Under the pieces are notes generated by a model. It did no database searches. It saw nothing but the letters and a program-made list of their open reading frames with translations, and was not told where the DNA came from. Positions 54,483-64,000 of a stretch of DNA of 64,000 nt are shown one piece after another. Source of the DNA: Asterochloris sp. CNOR1 (lineage: Eukaryota > Chlorophyta > Trebouxiophyceae > Trebouxiales > Trebouxiaceae); the NCBI GenBank assembly GCA_963969365.1, contig OZ017749.1:3410001-3474000 (forward strand). The letters are read 5' to 3'. The stretch's first letter is position 1; each line of letters begins with the position of its first letter. Made by a program: the position numbers and the translations under genes.

Positions 54483-56901
54483 TCAATGTAGCCCAGAGCA
54501 GTTGGTGTACACTGTGTCCACATCGTCAACAGCTAGAAGTCTTTCGAGTAACATCTGGTTCACCTCTAGAGCCGCGTCATCACACTGCAGCGCTTCAAAA
54601 CGCTAATCACTGGACAGTGCGCGAAAAGGTGGCATCAGCCAGCAGGCATTGCCATGCACTGGGCAGGCATGAAGCAAGCAGTGCAGAGTGCTGACCTCGA
54701 CCAGTGCGTGCGGGACTTGAGCCAGGCCAGACCGTTCCTCAACGACGGGCATCTGCTGCTCATGAAGCCTTGAGTGTACCAGGGCAAACTCTGTCAGTGG
54801 GCACACCACCTGCCAGTCAAGCAGAACATCAACCTCAGAGGAGAATGCCAGTCATGCAGTGCAAGAGAGAGGCAGCCCTGTGCAAGATGTCTCACGCCAC
54901 AGGGACAGCAATAGCTGCACGCTGCCCAGCGTGCATGCTGCAGTAAAGTCTGGTGCCCCCACACATGCCATGCTGTGTGATACCCCTACATAGACAATTG
55001 GCAGCCAAATGGCACCTGAAAGAGCATTGCTGTTCGATTCAGTTTCGGAGATGCCTGTCATGCTTGCCTTGTGCCCCTCTAGTTGCTCCTCCTCATCCCT
55101 GACTGCCTGAACATCCTCAGCCCCTGCATTCATGGCAGCCTCGAGAGCATCGTCTTCACTCGTGCTGCTGTCCAGAAACACGATGCCCTTCCTCTCAAAG
55201 TTGAAGGAAACGCTGCCTGCACAGCACACCAGCCAAGCTGAGAGTCAATTGCTGTCGGGTGCATGTCACAAGTGTTGCGCACAGGATTGAGAGTCTGGCT
55301 GCCTGCACAGCATGTCACCTGCAAAGCTGGAGACCACACTGCCTGCAGGGGACAGGTCACTGCCATCCCCATGGAACAGTGAAGGACATGCTGACCTTGA
55401 CCGACGGCGAAACATGATGGGGCTGTGTGCAGCAGTGCTCATTGAGTGCTAGTCTGCCACCCTGGCGGCTCAGCCCTCTTGCTGTCCACACAGCTCTGAT
55501 GGCCACCTTACCCCCGCTGCCTGCTGCCCTGACCAAGCAGCAGACATTGCTGTTCAATTCTGCTCCCTATGGTGACTGTGCAGCAATGAAATCTGTCTTT
55601 TGCTGCTCACCCACTTCGGCCATCTTCCCCCCGCCCTTGGTCACTGCTGTGCGGACCTCAAATGCTGAGCGGTTGATGTTGTCAGTGAGGCACTCGCAGA
55701 TGAAGCCTGTGCCTCCAGCGCCATACGCCTCATATGAGATCTGTAGAGGGCAGAGGTGCGCATTTATGTCGACGATCAAGACCCTACTGGATAGGGCTGC
55801 TCAAGGTGCAGCAGGTAGTTCAGCAAGCCACCACTTGCATGGCTGAAGGAGGTGGCCAAAATTGATGACGAACCCGTCAGGAGCAGCCTATCAGGAGACA
55901 GGCAGGCTTGCTTGCTGGAGGAGGTAGGTAGAACCCACGACAGAGCCTGTCATGTACAGCTTGCCACGAGGCAAGCAGAGGCTTTGCAACCTTGCTATCA
56001 AAGGCTTGCACCCCATGCCTTGCCTTGCACTATGTGAAGCTGTGCACCCCACCAGCCTTGACTGCTCCTGGCAGAGCATATCACACCAAGGGATGGCATG
56101 CATCGGCCAATGCCAGCCTGTCAGCCATGCCAGTGGCCGACTTTTTTGGGCTACATTTGACCTCCGCTCACCTGGCCAGCTCTGCTGCACACTCCCCAAT
56201 CTAGCAACCTGTGCAGAACACCAGCAGTGTCCTATCTGCCCAAGTCTGCACAAAGGACGCCACAAGTACAGGCAGGATGTGCTGCTGCTAAGTGCCGGCC
56301 CACCTCTCGGAAGTCGGCCTGTGACTTGTCTGAGGCCTTTTTCATGTTGCGGTCAACCACGTCCTTTGGCAGCTGAGCCTGTTGGGCCTGCCTGAGGGCC
56401 TCCTTGAGGAGGGGATTGGTTTCCTGATTGGGCCCACCGGCTTTTACAGCCTGAACAATAAGCTTTCCCAGCTTGCCATACAGCTTTGCCTTGCGAGCAT
56501 CCTGTGAGCCCTGCAGGTAGCAATTGGTGCAACAATCACGGCAAGCCATATGACACTCTTGGGAGCTACAGTAGTATCTAAATCAGTATGAGCTGCAGAC
56601 TGTGGCGAGGGAGTTGCTTTCAGCACTTTGCTGGTGCCCCAGATCTGGAACTGGATGGGTTGCTGAAGGCCTGCACAGTCAGGGCTGCACACACCTTCCG
56701 CGTCGCAATTTTTGCTGAGCGTCTGCCCATGCAAGTAGGGCTGCATGTCAGATGCCTGCGCTGTATACGGTGCTTCTGAGGCAGGTGCCACTGCTGAGGG
56801 GCAGAGGGCAGCTGGTGGACTCTGCAAAGGCTGTGCCAGCATGGCTGCCTCAGTGGCACGGTCATGTTCAGCAGATGGCAGATGATTCTTGATGCCTGCA
56901 T
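54483..56901 (-). CDS. YebC/TACO1 family translational regulator, organelle-targeted
   Basis: YebC/TACO1 proteins help ribosomes translate difficult motifs or activate translation in organelles. Exon 1 (56695-56901) gives a basic, low-acid N-terminus that looks like a transit peptide, then MGRRSAKIATRK, the plant-type start of the mature protein. Exon 2 (56304-56510) carries QDARKAKLYGKLGKLIVQAV and LPKDVVDRNMKKASDKSQ. Exon 3 (55611-55740) has ISYEAYGAGGTGFICECLTD and TAVTKGGGKMAEVG. Exon 4, starting at 55216, has SVSFNFERKGIV and the acidic EDDALEAAMNAGAEDV. Its donor and possibly one further exon before 54768 are unresolved. 54696-54768 (RSGLAQVPHALVE) and 54483-54584 (LEVNQMLLERLLAVDDVDTV) close the protein. 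The gene converges on the polymerase gene, 132 bp away. Confidence 0.88.
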
Positions 56902-57236
56902 CCACCGTTTATGAAACCGGGCTGCGCTGTGGCAGTCTCATGTGTGGCGATCTGGTCTCGACCAGCCAAGAAGCCAATCTGACATTATCAGACTCAATCT
57001 GAGAGGGGTAGTGGCAGAGCCTATAGTGACACAGTAGGCCAGGCAAGAAACTGTTGCTGCTCTGCTCGAGATGCAGGCAATCTGCAGGAACAGTCACCAT
57101 GCCATTATGTTCAGATACATAGAAGATTTCACTGATTGCCATGGCACTGCAGGCATCTCAGCTAGCATATCTAGGGGATCTTGACGACATGGGGGAGCTT
57201 GTTCGTGAGGTTGACATGCTCAATTCAAGCAGCTGC

Positions 57237-58314
57237 TCAGGCCATGGCAAACATCTTGAGCTGCTTGCCAGTGACGCCAGTGGCATCGTCATGCGAGGGG
57301 AAGAAGTGCTGAGCATCGATGTCTGCAAGGGCCTTGATGCTCTCCTCAACTGCAGACAGGTTGAGGCTGGTGCCTGGCAGGGGCCCTGACAAGTGAGGGT
57401 GCTTTGACACCGCCTTTATGTTCCTGATCGAGTCTGCAGTCAACACTGAGCTGGAGGGGTGGTGCACAATGGCCACCTGCCCAGGCGAATGCCCCGGAAG
57501 ATGCAAGAAGGACAGAATGCCTCTGGGCAGCCAGTTGCTGTACGTGAACAGGTCTGCCACGTCGCCTGTGCTGCCCTTGAGCAGCAGAGCCTTGCTCTTT
57601 GGGTAGGCGGTGGAGTTCAAGGGCATCATGTAGCGAAGGGCGAGATTGCCAAAATTGTCCCCTTTGAGGGCGCGAGCGTCGGCGCCGCCCACGATGTAGG
57701 GCGCGTCCAGCTCGTGCATGCCCACCGCTGCATCAGGGAAGGCCTCCACGACCTGGTGCAGGCACCCAGTGTGGTCGCCGTGCCAGTGTGTGACTGCAGG
57801 CAGGCAGAAGAACCAGTGATGCGTCTGCACCAGAGGAAGGAATGTGGCTGTGGCAGCCTTGCAGTGCATCGCATTGCATGGCTTGGGGGATTCCACCAGC
57901 TGCGCATGTGCTGTGTGAGCCAAGAGGATTGGCGTAACAGCAGCAAGCCTGACGCCATGCAGCTCAGCCTCGCAGGCCATGCATGCTTGGCCATCGCAGC
58001 TCACGCAGGATGAGTCTCAGCTTGTCATCTGCAGAGCCAAGCTTGGCTTTGACGCCCTTTATCAGGGACTTGCAGTGCTGCTCTGTGCCTGCGCCTGTGT
58101 CGACCAGGACCCAGCTACTCTGCTGCAGCTGAAGCAGGAAGGTAGCCACAGGCACGATGATGCCCAGATTCATTTCAAAGTTGTGCCTGAAGATCTGAGG
58201 TGCAATCTCTTCAAAGTCTGGGTCTGTCTGCAAAGGTCTTCTGGTGCCCAGCATCAGCGCCAGCACAGCAACAGCCACGGCACCAGTAAGCAGTCCCAGC
58301 ACTGCAGCCCTCAT
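57237..58314 (-). CDS. Metallo-beta-lactamase-fold hydrolase with N-terminal membrane anchor
   Basis: Two exons, 58005-58314 and 57237-57793, join in phase to 288 residues. The N-terminus (AAVLGLLTGAVAVAVLALML) is a signal peptide or single membrane anchor. The metal site THWHGDHTG is complete (HxHxDH) and spans the splice junction. VLVDTGAG precedes it; later LPGHSPGQVAI supplies the third histidine motif, TADSI the bridging Asp, and FFPSHDDA a further histidine. This is the glyoxalase II/MBL-fold hydrolase pattern; the substrate is not evident. The anchor suggests a secretory or organellar membrane location. Confidence 0.88.
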
Positions 58315-59537
58315 GACGGGCCCGTTTGGTCCTTTGCCCAGTCTTGTTTCTTTCTGGCCTGCCAGGGCGAACGCTCTTGCAGCACTGCGAAGGTGCCTCT
58401 CAGTGCACCGCTGAGGTGCCCGGGATCACCGCCCCTGCCGGCTGACAAATCGTGAAGTCCCTGCCCCTGACAGCATTCCCAGGGACTGGGTTGCTGGCAG
58501 ACACAGCGATCACGCACATCAGGAGCAACCATAGGAGGAGAGAAGGCAGTTTCTGGCGTCCAGTTTCTCTGGCCAGAAGCTCAACCTCGGCCCCAGCAAC
58601 CCCATGAACGTTCTCTGGCTCTGGACAGCTAGTGCCTAAGAGGCACTTTCGAGGTGAGCGTGGAACATCGGGGCTGTGGGTGGGAAGGAGGGTGACATGT
58701 GTTGTTGAAGCATGCGGGGGCTCCCAGCTCTGCCCCATGCTGTGCGCTGGGGGGCTCCCAGTGCATCATCTAACGGCAGGAATCAACAGCTGGAGTCCGC
58801 AAGCTTGGGACTCGTCCGAGGGTTGGAGCGTGTGCTGCATTTAAGCGTGGGCGCATGGCCAGGCATCTGCTTGGCTGTGCAGAGCTGCACCAGGGATGCA
58901 GCACCCCGTCTGAGCCCTATGGCAGCCTCAAGTTGCTATCCACCTTTTTGGTCAAAAGCAAATGCCATGGAGCCCCTTGCCTCCCAATGCTGCTCACTTT
59001 GTTGGCTGGCAGCCAGCAGATCTGGCAGCTGGCTGCCATTCTGGGAAGCTAGGTCACTCGGGGGGAGCCTGGGTGGAACGATGTCGTTGGCTGATGGGGC
59101 TGCCTTGAAGCCTTTTCAAGGCTTGGCCATGTGCGACCGCCTTGCTGTAAAGCAGCTGGCAACTTGAGAGCAGGCCCCAGGTCTGCTGGTCAGCTGTGAG
59201 GCAGGTCAGCCATGCCTCATAGAGTGCTGGTGCTGAAGACCAACTCTGAGGCTTCCTGCAGTACACAGTGCTGCAGCTGTGCTGCTATGCACCTGGGGGA
59301 GCTCCCTCCTGCATCCGGGCGAGATGCATGGACATGCTGCGCTGTCGCATTGCTGGCGCACCGTGTCGCTGTGCTAGGGCAGGCCCAGTGTGTGTAGCCC
59401 TGACTGCATCCAAAGAGAAGTCAGGGGGTGCAGGACATGCAGCAGCCTGACTCGGCTTGTTGCTGGGCAGGACAACCCTGAGAAGGGTAGGGGGACTCGT
59501 AGGTGCACCCTCAAAACATGTCCTCATGGCCCTGCAG
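58315..59537. other. Region without a resolved gene
   Basis: It lies between the MBL-fold gene (minus) and the first resolved exon of the RRM gene (plus), and probably holds both promoters and the 5' exon(s) of the RRM gene. A minus-strand frame at 58400-58738 contains a hydrophobic run (LPSLLLWLLLMCVIAVSAS) that resembles a signal peptide, but nothing recognisable follows. Plus-strand frames here show no clear motif. Confidence 0.35.
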
Positions 59538-59540
59538 GCG

Positions 59541-62500
59541 ATGCAGCAAACAGATCGCACCATCTATGTGGGCAGCGTGGGCAAGGAGGTTGACGAGGCA
59601 GCCCTACTAGCCCTGTTTGGGCATTGTGGCACGGTGGGGCATGCCTGTGCTGGGCTGTGCTTATGCCACAGTGCTTTCTAGTGAAGTGTGCAGATTTTGG
59701 GCGCAGCAGCAGGGCTCGGGTTTGAGGTTCTCTGCAGGCTGCAAGCAGAGCCTGTGGAGCCCTGCTGGCCCTGAATGGGCAATGTGGCTTTGCTACTGCC
59801 TGCAAAATCCTTTGTCAGCTCTTTTGTAGTCTTCTTGCAGATCTGCCTAGCTGGTTTGACTGCATCACGATGCAGCTCTGTCTGCATTCTGCCACCGTTG
59901 CAGTGGTCATGTGTGCCTACAAATCCCACAGGCTTGCTGTCTGCACCTGTCACAGGGCGGTCAGGCTGCTTAGTGGCATTGCTGCCTGCCTGCAAATGCA
60001 GGTGACCCAAATCCGGATTGCTGGAGACCCATCCTACGACACGCGCTATGCCTTCATCGAGTTCACAACTCCTGAGGAGGTGGGCGCCATAGTTGCATGG
60101 TCAAACAAGGCCCACAGCCCAACAGGGGTATTGATTGTGCTGCTTGCACCATTTATGCAACTGCCGCTTACTGTGCCGTGCTCAAGAGCCTTGGGGCTTC
60201 ACACTGCTGCCTGGGGATTTAAGCAGGCACTGTGTCAGTGCACTGGACGCTCAAATCATGTCAGGAGCTCAACTAGGTCAGGAGCTGATGATGGCTCCCT
60301 GGCTTGACATCACCAGCACCCATGTGCATGCAAGCAGTTCCACTGCCTGGAGGGCCAGGCAGGGCTGCCTTGCACAGCTTGCAGTGAGCCCCGGTCTGTT
60401 GGTGTTCCACAATGGATGCAATGGTTGCTGGTGGGTGCCCAGCTGCTGGGCTGCCTGTCGCCTGACGCTGCTGGCCCAGCGCAGCACTACCAAGTGATAT
60501 GTGCAGGCCCAGGTCGCCTTGCTGCTGGACGGCATGTCCGTGTTCGACCGGAGCATCAAGGTGTCCATGGCTCGCGGCGGGGCCGGGCCAGGCGTAGTGC
60601 GATCAAATGACCCCGACAGGGTCCAGCGCACCATCCATGTGGGCGGCCTGCCAATGGAGGATCTCTCAGAGTCTGTGCTGGCAGAGTTCTTTCAGCATGT
60701 CGGCGAGGTGAGCATCCCACACATCATGTGGTGTCTCAGCTCTGGTCCGTGGTTCCCCGACCAGGGGGTCTCCAAGACTCCACGCGCTGGCTGGAAATGC
60801 AGCCTGTCGGCGAGGTGACCTGCCTTTCCTCAGCCTGCTGGGGCTTCTGTGCTGGCAGGTCAGGGCTTTGTGCCTTGCGGGACAAAACTTCTTGCTCGCT
60901 GGCAGACTGCCTGTCTCAGGGTGGGCTCCCTGGCCCGGTCCAGCAGGGATCCACTTGGCTGGCTTTCCAGCTGACATGACCTGTCAGGGTTGCTCAGGGT
61001 GGCACGGTGCTCTGCTTCCGGCTCTGTGCTGGCGCAATCGTGGCAGGTGACAATAAGCGCAGCTCTGTCAGAGCTAGGAAAAAACATCAGAATTGTTCAA
61101 TGGGCTGAGCTGAAGAGCAGGCAGGCCGCTCAGTCGCATTTAAGCTTCCTGCAGATGGCAGTGAGGGAGTGATTGTGTGGTGCAGGTGCTAGTGCCCAGC
61201 TGCCATGTATTTGCAATGTCTTGTGGCTTCGAAAGACCCAATATGTTGCTGCCCAGGTGCTGGCAGGGGGTAGCGGTGTGGGTAGATTCACAGGAGGGGG
61301 CCTTCAAGTGGGCTGCTTTCAGATGCCGGAGGGCCATGGTGTGGTGCAAGGCACACAGGTGCAGGTTCTGCTGCGGTACTGGTGCTGAGCCCTGCCCTGG
61401 TGCTGAGCAGGTCCTGGCCGTGCGCAAGAGTGGGCGGTTTGCCTGGGTGGAGTTCAGCACCATCCAGGCAGCCCACCAGGCATTGGCACTGGATGGGGAG
61501 CCCCTTGGGACTGGCATGCTCAAAATCAGCCAGTCAAAGACGCCCATCCACACAGCTGGCTGGCGGGCACCGGTGAGGCTCCTCTGCTTTGTGCACTGCC
61601 CTTTTGCTGCGTGCCTTGTGGTGTGCCATGTGTGCCAGGCTCTGCAGGCAGGCAGGGCCCGCTACCAGCAGTCTTGGGAACGCACCCGGCTGGGAAATGA
61701 TGCATGGCAATCAGGGTGTTGAAAAACATAGCTGGCGACAGCCTCAGCTGCTTGCCAACTGCACCATAGCAGAGTGGTGCTCGTCACAATAGAATGTTTG
61801 TGGAGAGCAGATGCTTATGTGTCACATCGATGACCAAACAGGCACATCCCTTTGGCAGTCCAGTGGTGTCAGCAGCAGCTGCTTGGAGGTAATCAGCTGC
61901 GCTGCCGCTCACTCATCGGCTGGAGTGGTGGGAAACTGGTGCTGCCTGTCTCATGACACATGCTGAGTCAGCGTGACGTGGCGAGACTTATCTCTTGGAG
62001 GGCCAGGGTCAAGGGCTGCCCAGATGAGCCTGTCGATCCAGGTCAGCACCTTTGCAGACCACTCAGTGTCGGCTGCTCAGAATGCAAACACTGAATCTGC
62101 GGGCAAGGGCGGCTAGCACAGGCAGGAGAAGGGGGCTGAACTGACTGCTCACGACACTGGGCTGCTGCCATGCCTCCCCAATGCTGGCTGCTGCAGGCGC
62201 AGGGGCACTCCCGGCTGACAATGTCCAGCTACATGACGCCTGGCATGGGGGCGGCGCCCGGCATGAGCATGCCCAACATGGGCGCTCAGCAGATGATGTC
62301 TCGCACCCAGCTGGGCAGCCAGATGGGCGCTGGAGCAGGCTCGTATGGCGGGAACCCCTCGCTGGCTGAGCTGCAGCAGCTGCAGGGGCTGTCAGGTGGG
62401 CTTGTCTGCTGGGTGCTGGCAAGTACTCAGTTGCTGAGGAGCCATTGGGAGCAGCAGACATTTCGATGGTGATTGCAGTTCGCAGACAGCTGCAGGGCAT

Positions 62501-63357
62501 GGCGGGTGGGCTTGACTGCCCACTGCTCGGCGCTTGACCTCTTTCTGGAGAGTAAGACAGGCACACCAGCATCAACTGCATTGCTCCAGGGCCTGCAGCA
62601 GATGCAGGGGATTTGTGATGGCTTGGGGGTTGATGGTGCCTGCAGCTGGGTGCTCAGGGTCTGCTTCAGACGTGAAAAGCTCCGTGCCGACACAATTGAC
62701 CCGCATGGAATCTGCTGCAAAGTACTGCCAGCTCCGAGGGGAGGAGCTGCCTACTGAACCTCCTGCACAGCGTGATAGCTGCTGCTGGGAGGACCAGACC
62801 AGCGTGGGCTCCTATGCTCCGCTCATGGTTGCAGAGCTTGTAACAGCAACAGAGGTCCTCCGCTGTCTGGCATCCACCTAACTGTCCATGGCGCCTGAAG
62901 CGCAACATGAGCCGCACTGCCCAGCACAGCAGGGAGCCAAAGCTGAGCCCTGAGTGTTTCTCTGCGCTCAGGTAGCGGCTGGACAAAACTACGTGGCTGC
63001 AAGCTCAGCAGCTTACCTCCTGCTCCCCTCACCTGAACTGTGCTGCTGGTGTTGCTTGCAGGGGGCCAGTCGCAGCAGGTCGTGATGGGTCTGCAGGGGC
63101 TCAGCCTGGGGGGCAACCCAGGCGCAGGCAGCCGCACAGGTGGCGTCGGCATGCACGGCGCCGGGGGCGGCGGCCAGGGGCTGGGGATGGGACCAGGCCC
63201 CAGCGTGCTGAGCATGCCCAACCTCCCAAACATTGCCACCGGGCAGCAGGCGGGCGGGGGCATGGCCCTCCCTGGATCCTCCATACCAATGGGGCTGGCG
63301 CACACAGGGATGGGGGACACTCAGGTGGGCAGCAGCACACAGAGCATGCACACCTGA
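59541..63357 (+). CDS. Tandem-RRM RNA-binding protein (CID8-12 / SREK1-like)
   Basis: Resolved exons: 59538-59633, 60002-60079, 60507-60707, 61411-61572, 62197-62395 and 63062-63357; one or more others (for example near 61641-61715) are uncertain. The first RRM has RNP2 TIYVGSV and RNP1-like RYAFIEF, then GMSVFDRSIKVSMARG. The second has RTIHVGGLPMEDLSES, RFAWVEF, and LGTGMLKISQSKTPIH. The short loop before RNP1 (GDPSYDTRYAFIEF) and the KxSxSKTPI ending resemble plant CTC-interacting-domain RRM proteins and the SR-related SREK1. The C-terminal third is Gly/Met/Gln-rich and disordered (MTPGMGAAPGMSMPNMG). The ATG at 59541 is the first in-frame Met after an acceptor; an upstream coding exon is possible. 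Likely a nuclear splicing or mRNA-binding factor. Confidence 0.8.
62480..62660 (+). repeat. Decayed copies of the exon end at 62395 and its donor
   Basis: The true junction reads gctgcaggggctgtcaggtgggcttgtctgc. In the intron, gctgcagggcatggcgggtgggcttgactgc occurs near 62490, and shorter relatives (gggcctgcagcagatgcaggg, cagctgggtgctcagggtctgc) near 62590 and 62645. Confidence 0.6.
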
Positions 63358-64000
63358 GGGGCCTGGCTGGTGGCAACACACTGCTTTACTGTGGGTGAAC
63401 AATATTGGATATGGCTTTGGGGATGGCCAAACCTAAAATGACGTAGGCTTGAGCAGCATGATGTACCTTAAAAGACAAGCCTGATCACACATGTTCTGGT
63501 GCTTGTGAAGTCTTGATGCCATACCGCCGGAGTTGATGCTCACCAATGCTGAGGGAGCCTGAGCACCTTTGGTGCTGTGGGCGGTGTCATACCATTGCAC
63601 TTGGAGCAGCCTTTAACGGGTGACTCTCCTGGATGACATTGTTCTGTTTCAACCCTCATCACTGGCGGGGCTGCTGATCTTCTGCTTGCCCAGCTGAGGC
63701 CTGGCAATTGCTGCAGAGTCTGTGCCCCCACCCGCAGTTGCAGTCAGAGGGGATCTAAGATCATGTGCACCCTGCTTGCAAGCCATCGCTGCACACTTTT
63801 GTGCGGCGCAGAACTGCTGGTGTGCATGCACTTGAGAAATTTTGCCTGGCTGACCCCGCTGGGCATCTCACCTGCCAGGGACCTGGCTCAATCAGGAATG
63901 GCGCTTCACTCTATGGCCTAGAATGTGGCCTGAGCCATGCTTCCGTGCTGCCATGTAGAGCTTGGACCAGCGTCTGTCCCCGCCGCCGAATCGCGCCACG
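63358..64000. other. Right end of window, no gene recognised
   Basis: It probably holds the 3' UTR of the RRM gene and the edge of the next gene. A minus-strand frame at 63649-63831 is open but has no recognisable motif. The last 50 bases are CpG-rich and could be near another gene's exon. Confidence 0.4.

Noticed and set aside
57459-58013. 184-codon open frame on the plus strand
   Set aside because: Exact antisense of the metallo-beta-lactamase exons, whose motifs are on the minus strand.
1-64000. Mobile elements, viral copies, tRNA or rRNA genes
   Set aside because: No transposase, reverse transcriptase, integrase, capsid-type motif, terminal repeats, tRNA arms or rRNA core sequence was recognised by eye; a tRNA or repeat search could not be run.

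Overview
The window looks like nuclear DNA of a green alga (chlorophyte, probably trebouxiophyte-like). Every recognisable gene is split into many short exons (24 to about 290 nt, plus a few long low-complexity ones). Introns are mostly 100-400 nt, and nearly all acceptors read TGCAG. The proteins are eukaryotic and often plant-type: a DUF1499 protein with a plant-like arrangement, a plant-like flotillin, and a YebC/TACO1 with the plant-style MGRRSAKIA start. No rRNA, tRNA, prokaryotic operon, CRISPR array or recognisable viral or retroelement copy was seen. Exon models were built by eye from splice signals, reading phase and family knowledge.

Layout. 1-4.0 kb: flotillin (minus), running off the left edge. 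4.2-6.8 kb: poorly resolved plus-strand fragments around an 89-bp minisatellite. 6.9-8.7 kb: GT92 glycosyltransferase (minus), divergent from POLD3 (plus, 9.0-14.6 kb), the PCNA-binding subunit of DNA polymerase delta. 14.8-16.9 kb: an unrecognised membrane-protein ORF (minus) and a probable mitochondrial inner-membrane protein, possibly complex I NDUFB11/ESSS (plus). 17.0-18.3 kb: DUF1499 protein (minus). 19.4-24.8 kb: splicing factor PRPF31 (minus). 25.2-41.2 kb: XPG/ERCC5 (Rad2) nuclease (plus) with an IMPACT/YigZ domain encoded inside it. 42.5-54.35 kb: two Y-family translesion polymerases in tandem (plus), a Pol iota-like one followed by a Pol eta-like one. 54.5-56.9 kb: YebC/TACO1 (minus). 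57.2-58.3 kb: metallo-beta-lactamase-fold protein (minus). 59.5-63.4 kb: a two-RRM RNA-binding protein (plus).

Functionally the centre is rich in DNA replication and repair: POLD3, XPG, Pol iota and Pol eta lie within about 45 kb, and three of them carry PCNA-binding (PIP-box) motifs. Two gene structures are unusual. First, the exons of the IMPACT domain enter and leave the XPG gene in phase 0, and the domain has no start codon in its first exon, so an XPG-IMPACT fusion is possible. Second, the Pol iota exons join in phase to the exon that opens the Pol eta domain. The 21-exon chain is open over 4587 nt, predicting a 1528-residue two-polymerase protein.

A third theme is genome-wide in this window: introns carry decayed local copies of neighbouring exon ends together with their splice sites ('ghost' exon junctions). 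In places these form clear tandem arrays. They look like repeated small tandem duplications across exon-intron borders.
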